From Candidatus Hydrogenedentota bacterium (GTDB taxonomy: Bacteria > Hydrogenedentota > Hydrogenedentia > Hydrogenedentales > JAJRTN01): DNA of 34,143 nucleotides. Made by a program: the position numbers and the translations under genes. Position 1 is the first letter of the stretch, and every line of letters starts with the position of its first letter. Below, piece by piece: positions 16,928 through 25,140 of this stretch. The notes beneath the pieces are model-generated. The model had not been told where the DNA came from and did not search any database. It saw only the letters and a program-made list of their open reading frames with translations. The stretch is from positions 1 to 34,143 of the forward strand of contig JAJRTN010000103.1 in NCBI GenBank assembly GCA_024278275.1, in the 5' to 3' direction.

Positions 16928-18030
16928 CCCTGCGCATCGCCATGGTGGGGGCGTGTCCCTACCCCGTTCCGCAGGGATCGCAGGTCTTCCTCCGCGATTC
17001 GGCCCTCGCGCTGCGTAGGCTCGGCCACGACGTGTGCCTTGTAACCTATGGCCACGGTCTCGGCGAGGATCCCTCGGGGCTGGCCGTGTATCGCGTGCCC
17101 CGTCTCCCCTTCGACCATCGCACGGCGGCCGGTCCCTCAGCGATGAAACCCCTGCTCGACGCGATCCTGTCCCGAACGCTTCGGCGCGTCGTGCGCGACC
17201 GGGGCATCGACGCCGTCTGCGTTCACAACTACGAAGCCCTGGCCGCGGCGCTCCTGGCACGGGTGCGCCCCATTGTTTACTTCGCCCACAACGCCCTGTC
17301 CGACGAATTGCCCCATTACTTTCGCGGCGCGGCCTGGGCCGGTTGGATCGGCGCGCGGCTCGACGGCTTCCTGCCGCGCCGGGCCGATGCGATCATCGCG
17401 CCCCACCCACGGCTGGCGGCCTGTCTTCGCGCGCGGGGATGCCGCCGGGTGACCGTGATTCCGCCGCCCATGGATGCGACCGCCTTTCCCGAACCCGTGG
17501 TGCAGGAAACGATTCCGCCCGTGCTTTACACGGGCAACCTCGACGCCTACCAAAACCTGGGGCTACTGGAGGAGGCCATGGCGCGCCTTCGCCGACGGCT
17601 GCCGGATGCCCGACTGGTCGTCGCCACGGCGCGCAGGGAAACCCTCCCCGGCACGGAACACCTCCACACCCCCGGCTTTCCCGCGCTCCTCGCCACACTC
17701 GCCCAGGATGCCGTGGTGGCCGCGCCCCGCGTTTCCTGGTCCGGCTACCCCATCAAGCTCCTCAACGCCATGGCCGCCGCCAAGGCCGTCGTCGCCTGCG
17801 AAAGCGCCGCCCATCCCCTGGCCCACGAAGCGACCGGCCTGGTGGTACCGGACAACGACGCCGAGGCCTTCGCCGGGGCGCTCCACTGTCTGCTGACCAA
17901 CCCCGCCCTGCGGAAACGCCTGGGCCACGCCGCCCGCGAACAGGTGATCCGTGCCCACGCCCCGGAAATTATCGGCCGGGCCGCGGAAAAGGAAATCGAA
18001 GCGGCAACCCGTCGCGTGCGCGGAGGCTGA
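16924..18030 (+). CDS. GT4 glycosyltransferase
   Basis: 368-aa GT-B glycosyltransferase. The N-terminal acceptor domain opens MTLRIAMVGACPYPVPQGSQVFLRD (a GGxxxF-like loop) with ALRRLGHDVCLVTYG. The C-terminal donor domain has VLYTGNLDAYQNLGLLEEA, SWSGYPIKLLNAMAAAKAVVA and the HEATGLVVPDNDAEAFAGAL segment. The E-x7-E motif is replaced by a K-LL-N-A-M form. It starts within the phosphodiesterase stop (ATGA), so translation is coupled. Donor and acceptor are unknown; a lipid or surface polysaccharide is likely. It is unrelated in close sequence to the GT4 at 835-1926. Confidence 0.9.
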   Translation: MTLRIAMVGACPYPVPQGSQVFLRDSALALRRLGHDVCLVTYGHGLGEDPSGLAVYRVPRLPFDHRTAAGPSAMKPLLDAILSRTLRRVVRDRGIDAVCVHNYEALAAALLARVRPIVYFAHNALSDELPHYFRGAAWAGWIGARLDGFLPRRADAIIAPHPRLAACLRARGCRRVTVIPPPMDATAFPEPVVQETIPPVLYTGNLDAYQNLGLLEEAMARLRRRLPDARLVVATARRETLPGTEHLHTPGFPALLATLAQDAVVAAPRVSWSGYPIKLLNAMAAAKAVVACESAAHPLAHEATGLVVPDNDAEAFAGALHCLLTNPALRKRLGHAAREQVIRAHAPEIIGRAAEKEIEAATRRVRGG

Positions 18031-18106
18031 GGACAGCCTCCGCTTTTCCACGCTCTGCGTGGTCCTTCTTTCACCCGTGTCATCTCCTAATTCGTGTATT
18101 TCGTGG

Positions 18107-18112
18107 TACCAT
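18107..18112 (+). promoter_or_regulatory. Possible -10 box inside a repeat copy
   Basis: TACCAT lies 6 nt before the DUF58 start codon. The sequence just upstream, GTGTATTTCGTGGT (18094-18107), is identical to 615-628 in the repeat-rich left end, so the repeat may supply part of the promoter. A weak match; no ribosome binding site. Confidence 0.25.
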
Positions 18113-18118
18113 CGCGTC

Positions 18119-19408
18119 ATGAAGAATGGCGCGTGGTTTATCGTGGCGGGTGTGGCGCTGGGCGTGGCCTTTATCGCCAAGGCACCCTATGTGGCTTTTG
18201 CCGTTTACACCTTCCTGCTGCTGGTGGTGCTGGCCCATTTTTCGTCGGTGGCCTGGCTGGCGGGGCTGGACTGCGAGCGCAGCATCAGCGAGACCACGGT
18301 GCGCCAGGGCGAGGAAGTGGTGGTGAAGGCGAAAGTCACCAACGCGCGGGGCTGGCCCATTCCGTGGATCTTCCTGGAGGATTACCATCCGCCCGATTTT
18401 CCCCGGAACGGCGCCAACAAACGGCTGGCGGTGCTTATGCCGGGCCGGTCGGTGGAGATGGAGTACACGCTGCTCTGTCCGCGCCGGGGGTACCATCGCG
18501 TGGGGCCGTTGCTGATGGAGTCGGGCGATCTCTTCGGCCTGCAGCGGCGCTTCCGCACGGGCGAACGGCAGGACTATGTTTCCGTGCTTCCCACCATCGC
18601 CTACATGGACACCTTCAATATCGCGGCGAAGCGGCCCCTGGGGGCGGTGCGGATTTCCAACCGGGTGTACCAGGATCCCACGCGCATCAACAGTATCCGT
18701 GAGTACCGGCCGGGCGACCCGCTCAACACGATTCACTGGAAGGCCACGGCCCGCACCGGCGCCTTGCACGTGAAAACCTTCGAGCCGTCCACCGTGGTGG
18801 GCGGCACGTTGTTCCTCGATCTGCACGAGGACAGTTACCTGCCGGACCGGCGGGAGGAGCGCATGGAGTTGGCCATCACCACGGCGGCTTCCATCGCCTA
18901 TCTCTTGCAGATGTCGGGCGAGCAGGTGGGCCTGGTGACCAACGCCCGCGACGCCGCGGAGGTGGCGCAATACGATGTGCGCCGGGAGGCCGTGTTGAGC
19001 CGGAGCGAGATGGACGCGGCGGTTTCGGAGGAGGAAGATTCCACGCGCATCAGTCCGCTCAGCGTGGCCACGGCGCGCGCTCCCGTTCAGGCACGGCGCA
19101 TCATCGAGAACCTGGCGCGGGTGCTGCCGGGCCGTGGATTGGACGCGGTGGGCCTGGTGATGGCCGAGTTCCGCCGCCTGCCACGGGACGCCGCGCTCCT
19201 GCCCGTGGTGCCCCAGGTGACGGAGCAACTGGCCCTGACCCTCGGGTCGATGAAGCTGCAAGGCTTCAACGTGTCGGTCTTCTTCATCAGTCACCCCACG
19301 GGCTACGAAGAGGCCGCGCGCCTCCTCGCGCCGCACCACATCAACGTGTTTCACATCAATACCGCGCGGGATCTCCACGAACTCAATCCCGCCGACATCG
19401 GGCGTTAG
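18119..19408 (+). CDS. DUF58 domain membrane protein
   Basis: 429-aa protein. An N-terminal hairpin of two hydrophobic helices (GAWFIVAGVALGVAFIAKAPYVAFAVYTFLLLVVLA) is followed by an extracytoplasmic beta domain and the DUF58 core, whose hallmark REYRPGDPLNTIHWKATAR is at about residues 200-218. The C-terminal von Willebrand-like region (GTLFLDLHE, late SVFFISHP) follows. DUF58 proteins usually pair with a MoxR AAA ATPase and a transglutaminase or DUF4129 protein in envelope-associated clusters. Here only a DUF4129-type partner follows, 2 nt downstream. There is no ribosome binding site; the -10-like box is very close to the ATG. Confidence 0.92.
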   Translation: MKNGAWFIVAGVALGVAFIAKAPYVAFAVYTFLLLVVLAHFSSVAWLAGLDCERSISETTVRQGEEVVVKAKVTNARGWPIPWIFLEDYHPPDFPRNGANKRLAVLMPGRSVEMEYTLLCPRRGYHRVGPLLMESGDLFGLQRRFRTGERQDYVSVLPTIAYMDTFNIAAKRPLGAVRISNRVYQDPTRINSIREYRPGDPLNTIHWKATARTGALHVKTFEPSTVVGGTLFLDLHEDSYLPDRREERMELAITTAASIAYLLQMSGEQVGLVTNARDAAEVAQYDVRREAVLSRSEMDAAVSEEEDSTRISPLSVATARAPVQARRIIENLARVLPGRGLDAVGLVMAEFRRLPRDAALLPVVPQVTEQLALTLGSMKLQGFNVSVFFISHPTGYEEAARLLAPHHINVFHINTARDLHELNPADIGR

Positions 19409-19410
19409 CC

Positions 19411-21204
19411 ATGGTGGAACCCTACGAGCCCAACGCGCCCCGGCCCGATGACCAGGCTCCCGGGAAAAGCGACATCGCCGCGCTCATGTCGGCCCCGGCG
19501 ACCGCACGGGCTGAAGCGCGTGCCCGGGAGGGGGCGCCGACGCGCACCGACCTGGAATCGCTCCGGAAGGAGGGCTACGACGAGATTCCCCGGCCGCGAC
19601 ACGGCACCTTTACCGATATACTCATCGACGGGGTGACGCCATGCCTGATTTTCTTCATGGTCTACGCGCTCATCTTCTTCCTCCTCGACGTGCGCTACGT
19701 CTACACGGAGGTCCAGAACGGCAACATCCGGTGGACGGCCTTCTTTTTCATCCTGGGCGTGGTGGCGCTCAACCGCCTCGTTGCCCGGCGCGGCAGGGAG
19801 GAATCCTTCGGCTGGATGATCTTCTTTGGCCTGGTCGTCGCTGCCTACACCTTCAGCATGTCGAGCCTCTACGGCGTAGGGTCCCTGGCGCGGGGCTTCA
19901 TGGGCGGCAACCCGCTCCAGGCCACGGCCTTCAACGTGGGGGTCGCGGGGTTGTTGTGGTGGGTGGTGAACCGCCTGACCCACGAATGCTGTGTCGATGA
20001 GAACCGCATTGCCGGGGACGTGGGCATATTGACCGGCACGGCGCGGCGTTTCCGCGAGGCCACCCGCCGCCATGAACAGGTAAAGCCCGTCCACCCGTCG
20101 CCGTCCAAGCCCCGCGACGCGAATGATCCCTTCCTGCCCATGGTGGTCATCGAGGCCTACGACCCCACCCTCGACTACCAGCCCAAGGTTAAGGCCGCGC
20201 CCACGCCCGGGGGGAGTCTTTCGGACCGGCTTTCCCGGCGCCACCCGGGCATGTCCATCTTCTACTTTTCTGTTCCCGCCCTCTTCGCCTTTGCCATCGG
20301 CTTGCGCGTGGTGCAGCACGGCGGCCCGGCCATGGTGCTCGCCGGGCACTTCTACGTCGGTGTCTATGCCGTGTCCGCCCTGCTGCTGCTCATGCTCACC
20401 AGCCTGGGGGGATTGCGCCAATACTTCCGGGCACGTTTCGTGGATTTGCCCCCCCTGTTGGGGCCGTTCTGGATTGGCCTGGGCGGAGTCATGGTGGCCG
20501 CCGTATTGGTGGGGGCCACCCAGTTGCCCCTGCCGGGGCTCCCGGACATCGCCTACGTGGACCGTCACGAAACCGACTTCTGGTCCCGCGATTCCACCTT
20601 CCAGCTTACCCAGGTGACCGCCACGCCCGTGCGGATTCTGCAGGAAACGCGGTTCATGCAATACGTGGGGCGCGCCGTGCTGGCCTGCATGGGACTGGTG
20701 CTGCTCTACGGCGCGTTGAAGGCCCTCGCCGCCGCGGCGGCCCGTCTTTCGGCCAGTGCCCGGTTACCCCGCTTCCTCGTGACCTTTTGCCGCCGCGTTG
20801 AACGGTTGCTCGATTTCCTGACCTCCGCCCCGCGCCTGCCCCAACGCACGCCCCGGGTCCGGGTACAGCGCGCCCTGGCGGCATCCGTCCGCTTCGAGTC
20901 CACCCTCAGCGACCCCGAGGCCGAGCGGCAATTGGACACCAAGGGCCACGTCGAACACGCCTACGCCGCCCTCTGCGCCCTGGCGCAAGACGCGGGCGTG
21001 CCGCGCCATCCCGGCGAAACACCCTACGAATTCCTCGACCGCTTTCCAAAAACGCTGTATTCCCTGCGCCACGAGGCCCGCGACCTGACCCGGCTTTATG
21101 TTATCGCCGCCTATTCCCCCATGAAAATGGACGACAAGACCCGCGACCGGCTTCGTAAGTTCTGGATCACCTACCGCCGCATCCGCAACACCGTGGTGCG
21201 CTGA
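19411..21204 (+). CDS. Polytopic membrane protein with C-terminal DUF4129-like domain
   Basis: 597 aa. A cytoplasmic N-terminus of about 70 residues is charged and Pro/Ala-rich. Several transmembrane helices follow (CLIFFMVYALIFFLLDVRYVY, AFFFILGVVALNRLV, SFGWMIFFGLVVAAYTF, FYFSVPALFAFAIGLRVV, FYVGVYAVSALLLLMLTSL, FWIGLGGVMVAAVLVGA, AVLACMGLVLLYGALKALA). The C-terminal ~100 residues (HAYAALCALAQDAGVPRHPGETPYEFLDRFP, then LTRLYVIAAYSP) match the DUF4129 pattern found at the end of TgpA-like transglutaminases. No transglutaminase Cys-His-Asp core is evident. It starts 2 nt after the DUF58 stop; the pair is one transcription unit. Confidence 0.85.
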   Translation: MVEPYEPNAPRPDDQAPGKSDIAALMSAPATARAEARAREGAPTRTDLESLRKEGYDEIPRPRHGTFTDILIDGVTPCLIFFMVYALIFFLLDVRYVYTEVQNGNIRWTAFFFILGVVALNRLVARRGREESFGWMIFFGLVVAAYTFSMSSLYGVGSLARGFMGGNPLQATAFNVGVAGLLWWVVNRLTHECCVDENRIAGDVGILTGTARRFREATRRHEQVKPVHPSPSKPRDANDPFLPMVVIEAYDPTLDYQPKVKAAPTPGGSLSDRLSRRHPGMSIFYFSVPALFAFAIGLRVVQHGGPAMVLAGHFYVGVYAVSALLLLMLTSLGGLRQYFRARFVDLPPLLGPFWIGLGGVMVAAVLVGATQLPLPGLPDIAYVDRHETDFWSRDSTFQLTQVTATPVRILQETRFMQYVGRAVLACMGLVLLYGALKALAAAAARLSASARLPRFLVTFCRRVERLLDFLTSAPRLPQRTPRVRVQRALAASVRFESTLSDPEAERQLDTKGHVEHAYAALCALAQDAGVPRHPGETPYEFLDRFPKTLYSLRHEARDLTRLYVIAAYSPMKMDDKTRDRLRKFWITYRRIRNTVVR

Positions 21205-21258
21205 ACTGCGTGTATTGTCCCGTTGCGGGGGACGGAACGAAGACTGGCGCATACGCCC

Positions 21259-21304
21259 CGGCCCGGACTGGGGGCTGTACAGTAAATGTGGCACAGCCGC
21301 CCTT
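21259..21304 (+). repeat. GTGGCACAG palindromic repeat, copy B (rearranged)
   Basis: GGCCCGGACTGGGGGCTGTA resembles the distal half of copy A, and is followed by GTGGCACAGCCGCCC (21288-21302), the proximal half. The halves are in swapped order, as if two tandem units had lost their outer parts. Confidence 0.65.
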
Positions 21305-21330
21305 GGAAGAAAGCCTTTCTCAATTCGTAC

Positions 21331-21348
21331 GGTGGGCCTCGGCCCACC
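21331..21348. repeat. GGTGGGCC/GGCCCACC hairpin
   Basis: Eight-base perfect arms around TC. The same arms around TT occur at 516-533 and a seven-base version around AA at 583-598. CCAAGGCCCACGGATT is shared between 588-603 and 27940-27955. Confidence 0.7.
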
Positions 21349-21537
21349 ATATCCCTGGTTCAAGGGTTTCTGATTCGCTTAAAGGTTTGGCATTGGTGGG
21401 CAAGGCCTCCCTACTTCCTGATTTATTGGTTTTGAGACGGTGAACGGTTACGCTTTTATTTCATGGAGTCCCATATTCACGGGAATGACGACCGGGCGTT
21501 GTGGGACCATGATACCGCATGACCGTCCACGCGCCGT

Positions 21538-21567
21538 TTGACTCCCTTGTTCGGCGCACGTTATAAC
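21538..21567 (+). promoter_or_regulatory. Sigma70-like promoter for the symporter/TolC operon
   Basis: TTGACT (21538-21543), an 18-nt spacer and TATAAC (21562-21567). It would give a leader of about 165 nt before the symporter ATG at 21741. Confidence 0.4.
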
Positions 21568-21611
21568 CTTTCGCGATAACCGTTCAAATGGGATCGCTGT
21601 TTTTGCTCCGC

Positions 21612-21655
21612 CGATGCGGCGCCTGCCGCATCATCAAGCGGCTCCCGCGGGAAGT
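21612..21655 (+). repeat. Degenerate hairpin related to the composite element
   Basis: ATGCGGCGCCTGCCGCAT followed by AAGCGGCT matches the ATGCGGCATCCTGCCGCAT and AAGCGGCT arms at 7422-7451. The first hairpin is intact (GATGCGGC/GCCGCATC); the second is lost. It lies in the presumed symporter leader. Confidence 0.5.
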
Positions 21656-21740
21656 GGAGGTGCGTTGAAGCGCATCCCGTGGGATTCCGTGAACGCTTGC
21701 ACACAACACAACACAAGACCTGGCGTGACAAGGAGAATCC

Positions 21741-23372
21741 ATGGTCACCACCCGACAAAGCCAACATCTGTTCCCGGCCCTGGCCGTCCTGTTTTTTCTG
21801 ATCGGCGGCGCTGTTTTCCTGCCCGCGGCCTGGGCGCAGGGAAACGTGGAGGCCGTTGAGGAAACCCGCCTGGATCACGAAATCGACCGGTGGTTCGGGA
21901 ACATCATCGACCATTACCTGGCCCCGGTGCTTTTCGCCTCGGTCTACGAGTTCGAGAAAGTGGATGGGGACGGCCGGCCCGTGCTCGGAGAAGATGGAAC
22001 GCCGCAAACTTCGGGCTTTCCACTTATCGTCGTGGTGCTCGTGGCCGGCGGCCTTTTTTTCACCATACGTTATGGCTTTGTCAATATCCGGCTCTTTTTT
22101 CATGCCATTCGGGTGGTGCGGGGGCACTATGACGATCCCGAGGATGCCGGCGAGATATCCCACTTCAAGGCCCTCACCTCCGCCCTCGCGGCGACCGTGG
22201 GCCTGGGGAATATCGGGGGCGTTGCCGTGGCCATCACCACCGGCGGCGCCGGCGCGGTTTTCTGGATGTGGGTCACCGCCATTTTCGGCATGAGTATGAA
22301 GTTTTCCTCCTGCACCCTGGCGCAACTCTACCGCCGTTTCAAGGAAGATGGTCACGTGTTGGGCGGTCCCATGGTGTACCTGAAAGACGGTCTCCGGGAG
22401 CGTGCGCCCGCTTGGATATCCTGGGTGGGTTACATTTTCAGCCCCCTTTTCGCAATCCTCACCATCATGGCCGCCTTTGGCGGCGGCAACATGTACCAGT
22501 CGAACCAAACCTATGAAGTGATGCGCCAGGTTTTCGGCTTCGGCGATTCCGAGGCCCTGCCCATTGCGGTCGGCCTGCTGCTGTTTCTACTCGTCGGTAT
22601 TGTTATTATCGGCGGCATCAAGCGCATCGGTGAGGTGACCTCGAAGGTCGTTCCCGCCATGTGCGTGGGGTACGTGCTCGTGTGCCTTATCGTCGTGGTG
22701 ACCAACTTCCGTGACGTACCCGCCATGCTCCTGTCCATCCCCCGAAGCGCCTTCTCCCTCAAGGCGGGACTCGGCGGTTTCCTGGGCATTGTGATCGTGG
22801 GAATGCAGCGCGCCGCGTTCAGCAACGAGGCCGGCCTGGGATCCGCCGCCATCGCCCACGCCGCGGCCCGCACGAATGAACCTGTCCGCGAGGGCCTCGT
22901 GGCCATGCTCGGACCGTTCATCGACACGGTGGTGGTCTGCACCATGACCGCCCTCGCCATTCTGATTACCGGCGTTCACAAGGAAGTGGCGGGCATGGGG
23001 GGGGTGGAAATCACCGCCCGGGCCTTTGGCTCGGTTCACGGCCTGTTTCCCTATTTCCTCGTGGTGGCCGTCTTCATCTTCGCCTATTCCACCCTTATTT
23101 CCTGGTCCTATTACGGCGAACGGGCCGTGGAATACCTCACCGGCCCTTACAGTCCCCACGCCGTCGGTGCCTACCGTATCGTCTATTGCCTGGTGGCGGC
23201 TGTCGGCCCGCTCCTGAGCCTGACCAACGTGATCACCTTCGCCGATATGATGCTCCTCAGCATGGCCTTCCCCAACATCCTCGGCATGGTCCTCCTCTCG
23301 GGCAGGGTGCGCCAGTTGAAAAACGATTACGAAGAGCGCCTCGCCCATGGTGAGATGCAGGTACTCCGTTGA
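21741..23372 (+). CDS. Sodium:alanine/glycine symporter (AGCS family)
   Basis: 543-aa secondary transporter importing a small neutral amino acid with Na+. AGCS hallmarks: TVGLGNIGGVAVAITTGGAGAVFWMW region with GMSMKFSS, and AAFSNEAGLGSAAIAHAAA with the conserved NEAG. About ten further hydrophobic helices follow. The N-terminus is longer than usual: an extra cleavable-looking hydrophobic segment (LFPALAVLFFLIGGAVFLPAAWA) and an inserted polar loop (FEKVDGDGRPVLGEDGTPQT) precede the family core. A clear GGAGA lies 5 nt before the ATG. Its stop overlaps the next start (TGATG), an odd coupling of an amino-acid importer with a TolC-like protein. Confidence 0.94.
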   Translation: MVTTRQSQHLFPALAVLFFLIGGAVFLPAAWAQGNVEAVEETRLDHEIDRWFGNIIDHYLAPVLFASVYEFEKVDGDGRPVLGEDGTPQTSGFPLIVVVLVAGGLFFTIRYGFVNIRLFFHAIRVVRGHYDDPEDAGEISHFKALTSALAATVGLGNIGGVAVAITTGGAGAVFWMWVTAIFGMSMKFSSCTLAQLYRRFKEDGHVLGGPMVYLKDGLRERAPAWISWVGYIFSPLFAILTIMAAFGGGNMYQSNQTYEVMRQVFGFGDSEALPIAVGLLLFLLVGIVIIGGIKRIGEVTSKVVPAMCVGYVLVCLIVVVTNFRDVPAMLLSIPRSAFSLKAGLGGFLGIVIVGMQRAAFSNEAGLGSAAIAHAAARTNEPVREGLVAMLGPFIDTVVVCTMTALAILITGVHKEVAGMGGVEITARAFGSVHGLFPYFLVVAVFIFAYSTLISWSYYGERAVEYLTGPYSPHAVGAYRIVYCLVAAVGPLLSLTNVITFADMMLLSMAFPNILGMVLLSGRVRQLKNDYEERLAHGEMQVLR

Positions 23373-24895
23373 TGAAACCGCGAAACGACAAGAAGTTGAA
23401 AGAAACCCTTCACCGCTCTTCCCTCACACGGGCGCGTAGTGCGCTGAGGCGCAGCCTGTGGCGAACAAATAAAGGGGTGGCCTGTCCCCGGATTTTTGTC
23501 TGGCTTCTTCTCTTCCTTTCCGTGGCGCCTTGGACACTTGGCGCGGAGACGTCCGTGCCGCTGCTTGACGGTGCGCGGGACGTGGTGGTCCATGCGGCGG
23601 CGGCCACCGGGCATGCCGAAGAAGCCAAGGCGCCTCTGCTTCACGTGGACGTGGAGGGTTGCGTGCGCATGGCCTTGCGCGGGAGTGGCCGCGCCCTGGC
23701 GGCAGCGGAGGATGTCACCGCCCGCCAGGCCGACGTGAACAAAGCGAAAGCGGCGCGCCGGCCCACCATCAAGGTACAAACGGGGTTCCTTTATATCGAC
23801 GGACAGCAGGGGGGGATGTCCTCGCCGATTACGCGCCTGCTGGGGGTGGGCAATGTGGCGCCGTCCAACGAAGTGGCCGTCGCGGCGCTTCAGTTGCAGC
23901 AGGTGCTGTACGCCGGCGGCCGCATCCGGGCCGCTATTCGGGCTTCGCGACACCTGGCGGTGTCGGAAGGGTGGAAACGCGACGCCGTGCTGGCGGACCT
24001 GGCGCTGGAGACACGAAAGGCCTATTATGACAGCCTGTTGGCCCAGGCGCTGGTCGAGGTGGCCTCACGAAGCGTGGAAACCTTTGACCGCCACCTGGCC
24101 GATGTGCGCCACTTCGAGGGAAATGGCGTGGTCAGCCATTTCGAGGTGCTTCGCGCTGAAACGGAGCTGGCCGCCCGTAAAACAGACCGTACCTCGGCGG
24201 AGACGGCCCTGGAATTGGCCCTGCTCAATCTTCGCCGTCTGACGGGCATCCCCCAGGACACCCCGCTGGCGCTGGACGGATCCCTGGCGTGGCGCGAGAT
24301 GGATGTGCCTCTTCCAACGCTGGTCGCGGAAGCCACCACGCAGCGCGCCGAGTTGCGTGCCCTGGACGAGGCCATTGCCGCGGCGGAAGAGGGGGTGCGG
24401 GTGCAGCGCGCCGACTACCGGCCGTCGGCGGGCGTGCTGGTGCAGTACCAGGAAGTGGATGGTGGCGGGCAAATCCTGCCGGACGGGCTGGTGGCAGGTA
24501 TCGGCGGGCAGTGGACCTGGTATGCCGGGGGCAAGCGAAAGGCCAACGTGGCCGAGGCCAAGGCCCGCCAACGCGGCCTGGAACACCAGCGTACCGATGT
24601 GGCGCGTCTCGTCGAGATGGACGTGCGCCAGGCCCACGCGCGGGTGAGGGAGGCCGTATCGAAGATCCGGCGGGAAGATCAAAGCGTGAAAACGGCCCGG
24701 GAGGGGCTGCGCCTCGCCGAACTGCGTTTCCGGGAAGGGGCCGGCACGCAGACGGAGACCCTGGACGCCGACCTCGCCTTGACCACGGCCCGCACCGCCC
24801 TTGCCCGTGCCCTGCACGACTATGCCGTCGCCCTGGCTTCCCTGGAGCGCGCCGTGGGAAAAGCGGTGTCTGAAGAAGCTACTGGTTCACGGTAA
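23372..24895 (+). CDS. TolC-like outer membrane efflux protein
   Basis: 507 aa. A long basic N-region is followed by a hydrophobic signal core (FVWLLLFLSVAPWTLGAETS). The mature part has the two-fold OEP pattern: long alpha-helical coiled coils (ALAAAEDVTARQADVNKAKAARRP; ELAARKTDRTSAETALELALLNLRRLTG; and in the second half ANVAEAKARQRGLEHQRTDVARL) and beta strands (TIKVQTGFLYIDG; SAGVLVQYQEVDGG; GIGGQWTWYAGGKRKAN). It forms a trimeric outer-membrane channel for efflux or secretion. It overlaps the symporter stop by one base. No membrane-fusion protein or inner-membrane pump is adjacent. Confidence 0.9.
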   Translation: MKPRNDKKLKETLHRSSLTRARSALRRSLWRTNKGVACPRIFVWLLLFLSVAPWTLGAETSVPLLDGARDVVVHAAAATGHAEEAKAPLLHVDVEGCVRMALRGSGRALAAAEDVTARQADVNKAKAARRPTIKVQTGFLYIDGQQGGMSSPITRLLGVGNVAPSNEVAVAALQLQQVLYAGGRIRAAIRASRHLAVSEGWKRDAVLADLALETRKAYYDSLLAQALVEVASRSVETFDRHLADVRHFEGNGVVSHFEVLRAETELAARKTDRTSAETALELALLNLRRLTGIPQDTPLALDGSLAWREMDVPLPTLVAEATTQRAELRALDEAIAAAEEGVRVQRADYRPSAGVLVQYQEVDGGGQILPDGLVAGIGGQWTWYAGGKRKANVAEAKARQRGLEHQRTDVARLVEMDVRQAHARVREAVSKIRREDQSVKTAREGLRLAELRFREGAGTQTETLDADLALTTARTALARALHDYAVALASLERAVGKAVSEEATGSR

Positions 24896-24910
24896 CCGTT
24901 CACGGGTGTC

Positions 24911-24966
24911 GGCCCCACAGCCCCCGGTTCGGACCGAGTACGGCCCACAGAGGGCGACTGTGCCAC
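24911..24966 (-). repeat. GTGGCACAG palindromic repeat, copy C (full length)
   Basis: Reverse complement reads GTGGCACAGTCGCCCTCTGT and ends GGGGGCTGTGGGGCC, the same 56-bp unit as 3119-3174 in opposite orientation with five differences. It lies 15 nt after the TolC stop, in a terminator-like position. Confidence 0.85.
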
Positions 24967-25128
24967 ACAAGGGCGCATCGGTGTTCTTATGGTGACAACA
25001 CAACACCCCTGAAATATGGGCGTTCCCCGTCGTGAACCAGGGGGACTTCCGGTACGCCCATGTTTTCTTGGGTGGCCGACCCCGAAAGCACGAAACGGAA
25101 AGTTGAGCACGGCCCCGTCCGCACGGCG

Positions 25129-25134
25129 TATAAT
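25129..25134 (+). promoter_or_regulatory. Consensus -10 box, leaderless start
   Basis: TATAAT lies exactly 6 nt before the ATG at 25141; with the usual spacing, transcription would start on the A of the start codon. TTGAGC at 25103-25108 is a possible -35 with a long 20-nt spacer. No ribosome binding site precedes the ATG. Confidence 0.5.
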
Positions 25135-25140
25135 AGCCCC

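Larger units (their letters stand above)
21205..21740. other. Intergenic region: repeats and symporter leader
   Basis: No credible gene. It holds a GTGGCACAG repeat (21259-21304), a GGTGGGCC-TC-GGCCCACC hairpin (21331-21348), CACGGGAATGACGA near 21479-21492 resembling a common intergenic repeat, a sigma70-like promoter (21538-21567), and in the presumed leader an 8-bp hairpin (21613-21632) related to the composite-element hairpin. Confidence 0.65.

Noticed and set aside
21612-21690. Possible glycine riboswitch upstream of the amino-acid symporter
   Set aside because: I cannot find the conserved aptamer cores in the sense direction; the hairpin here matches the dispersed composite element instead.
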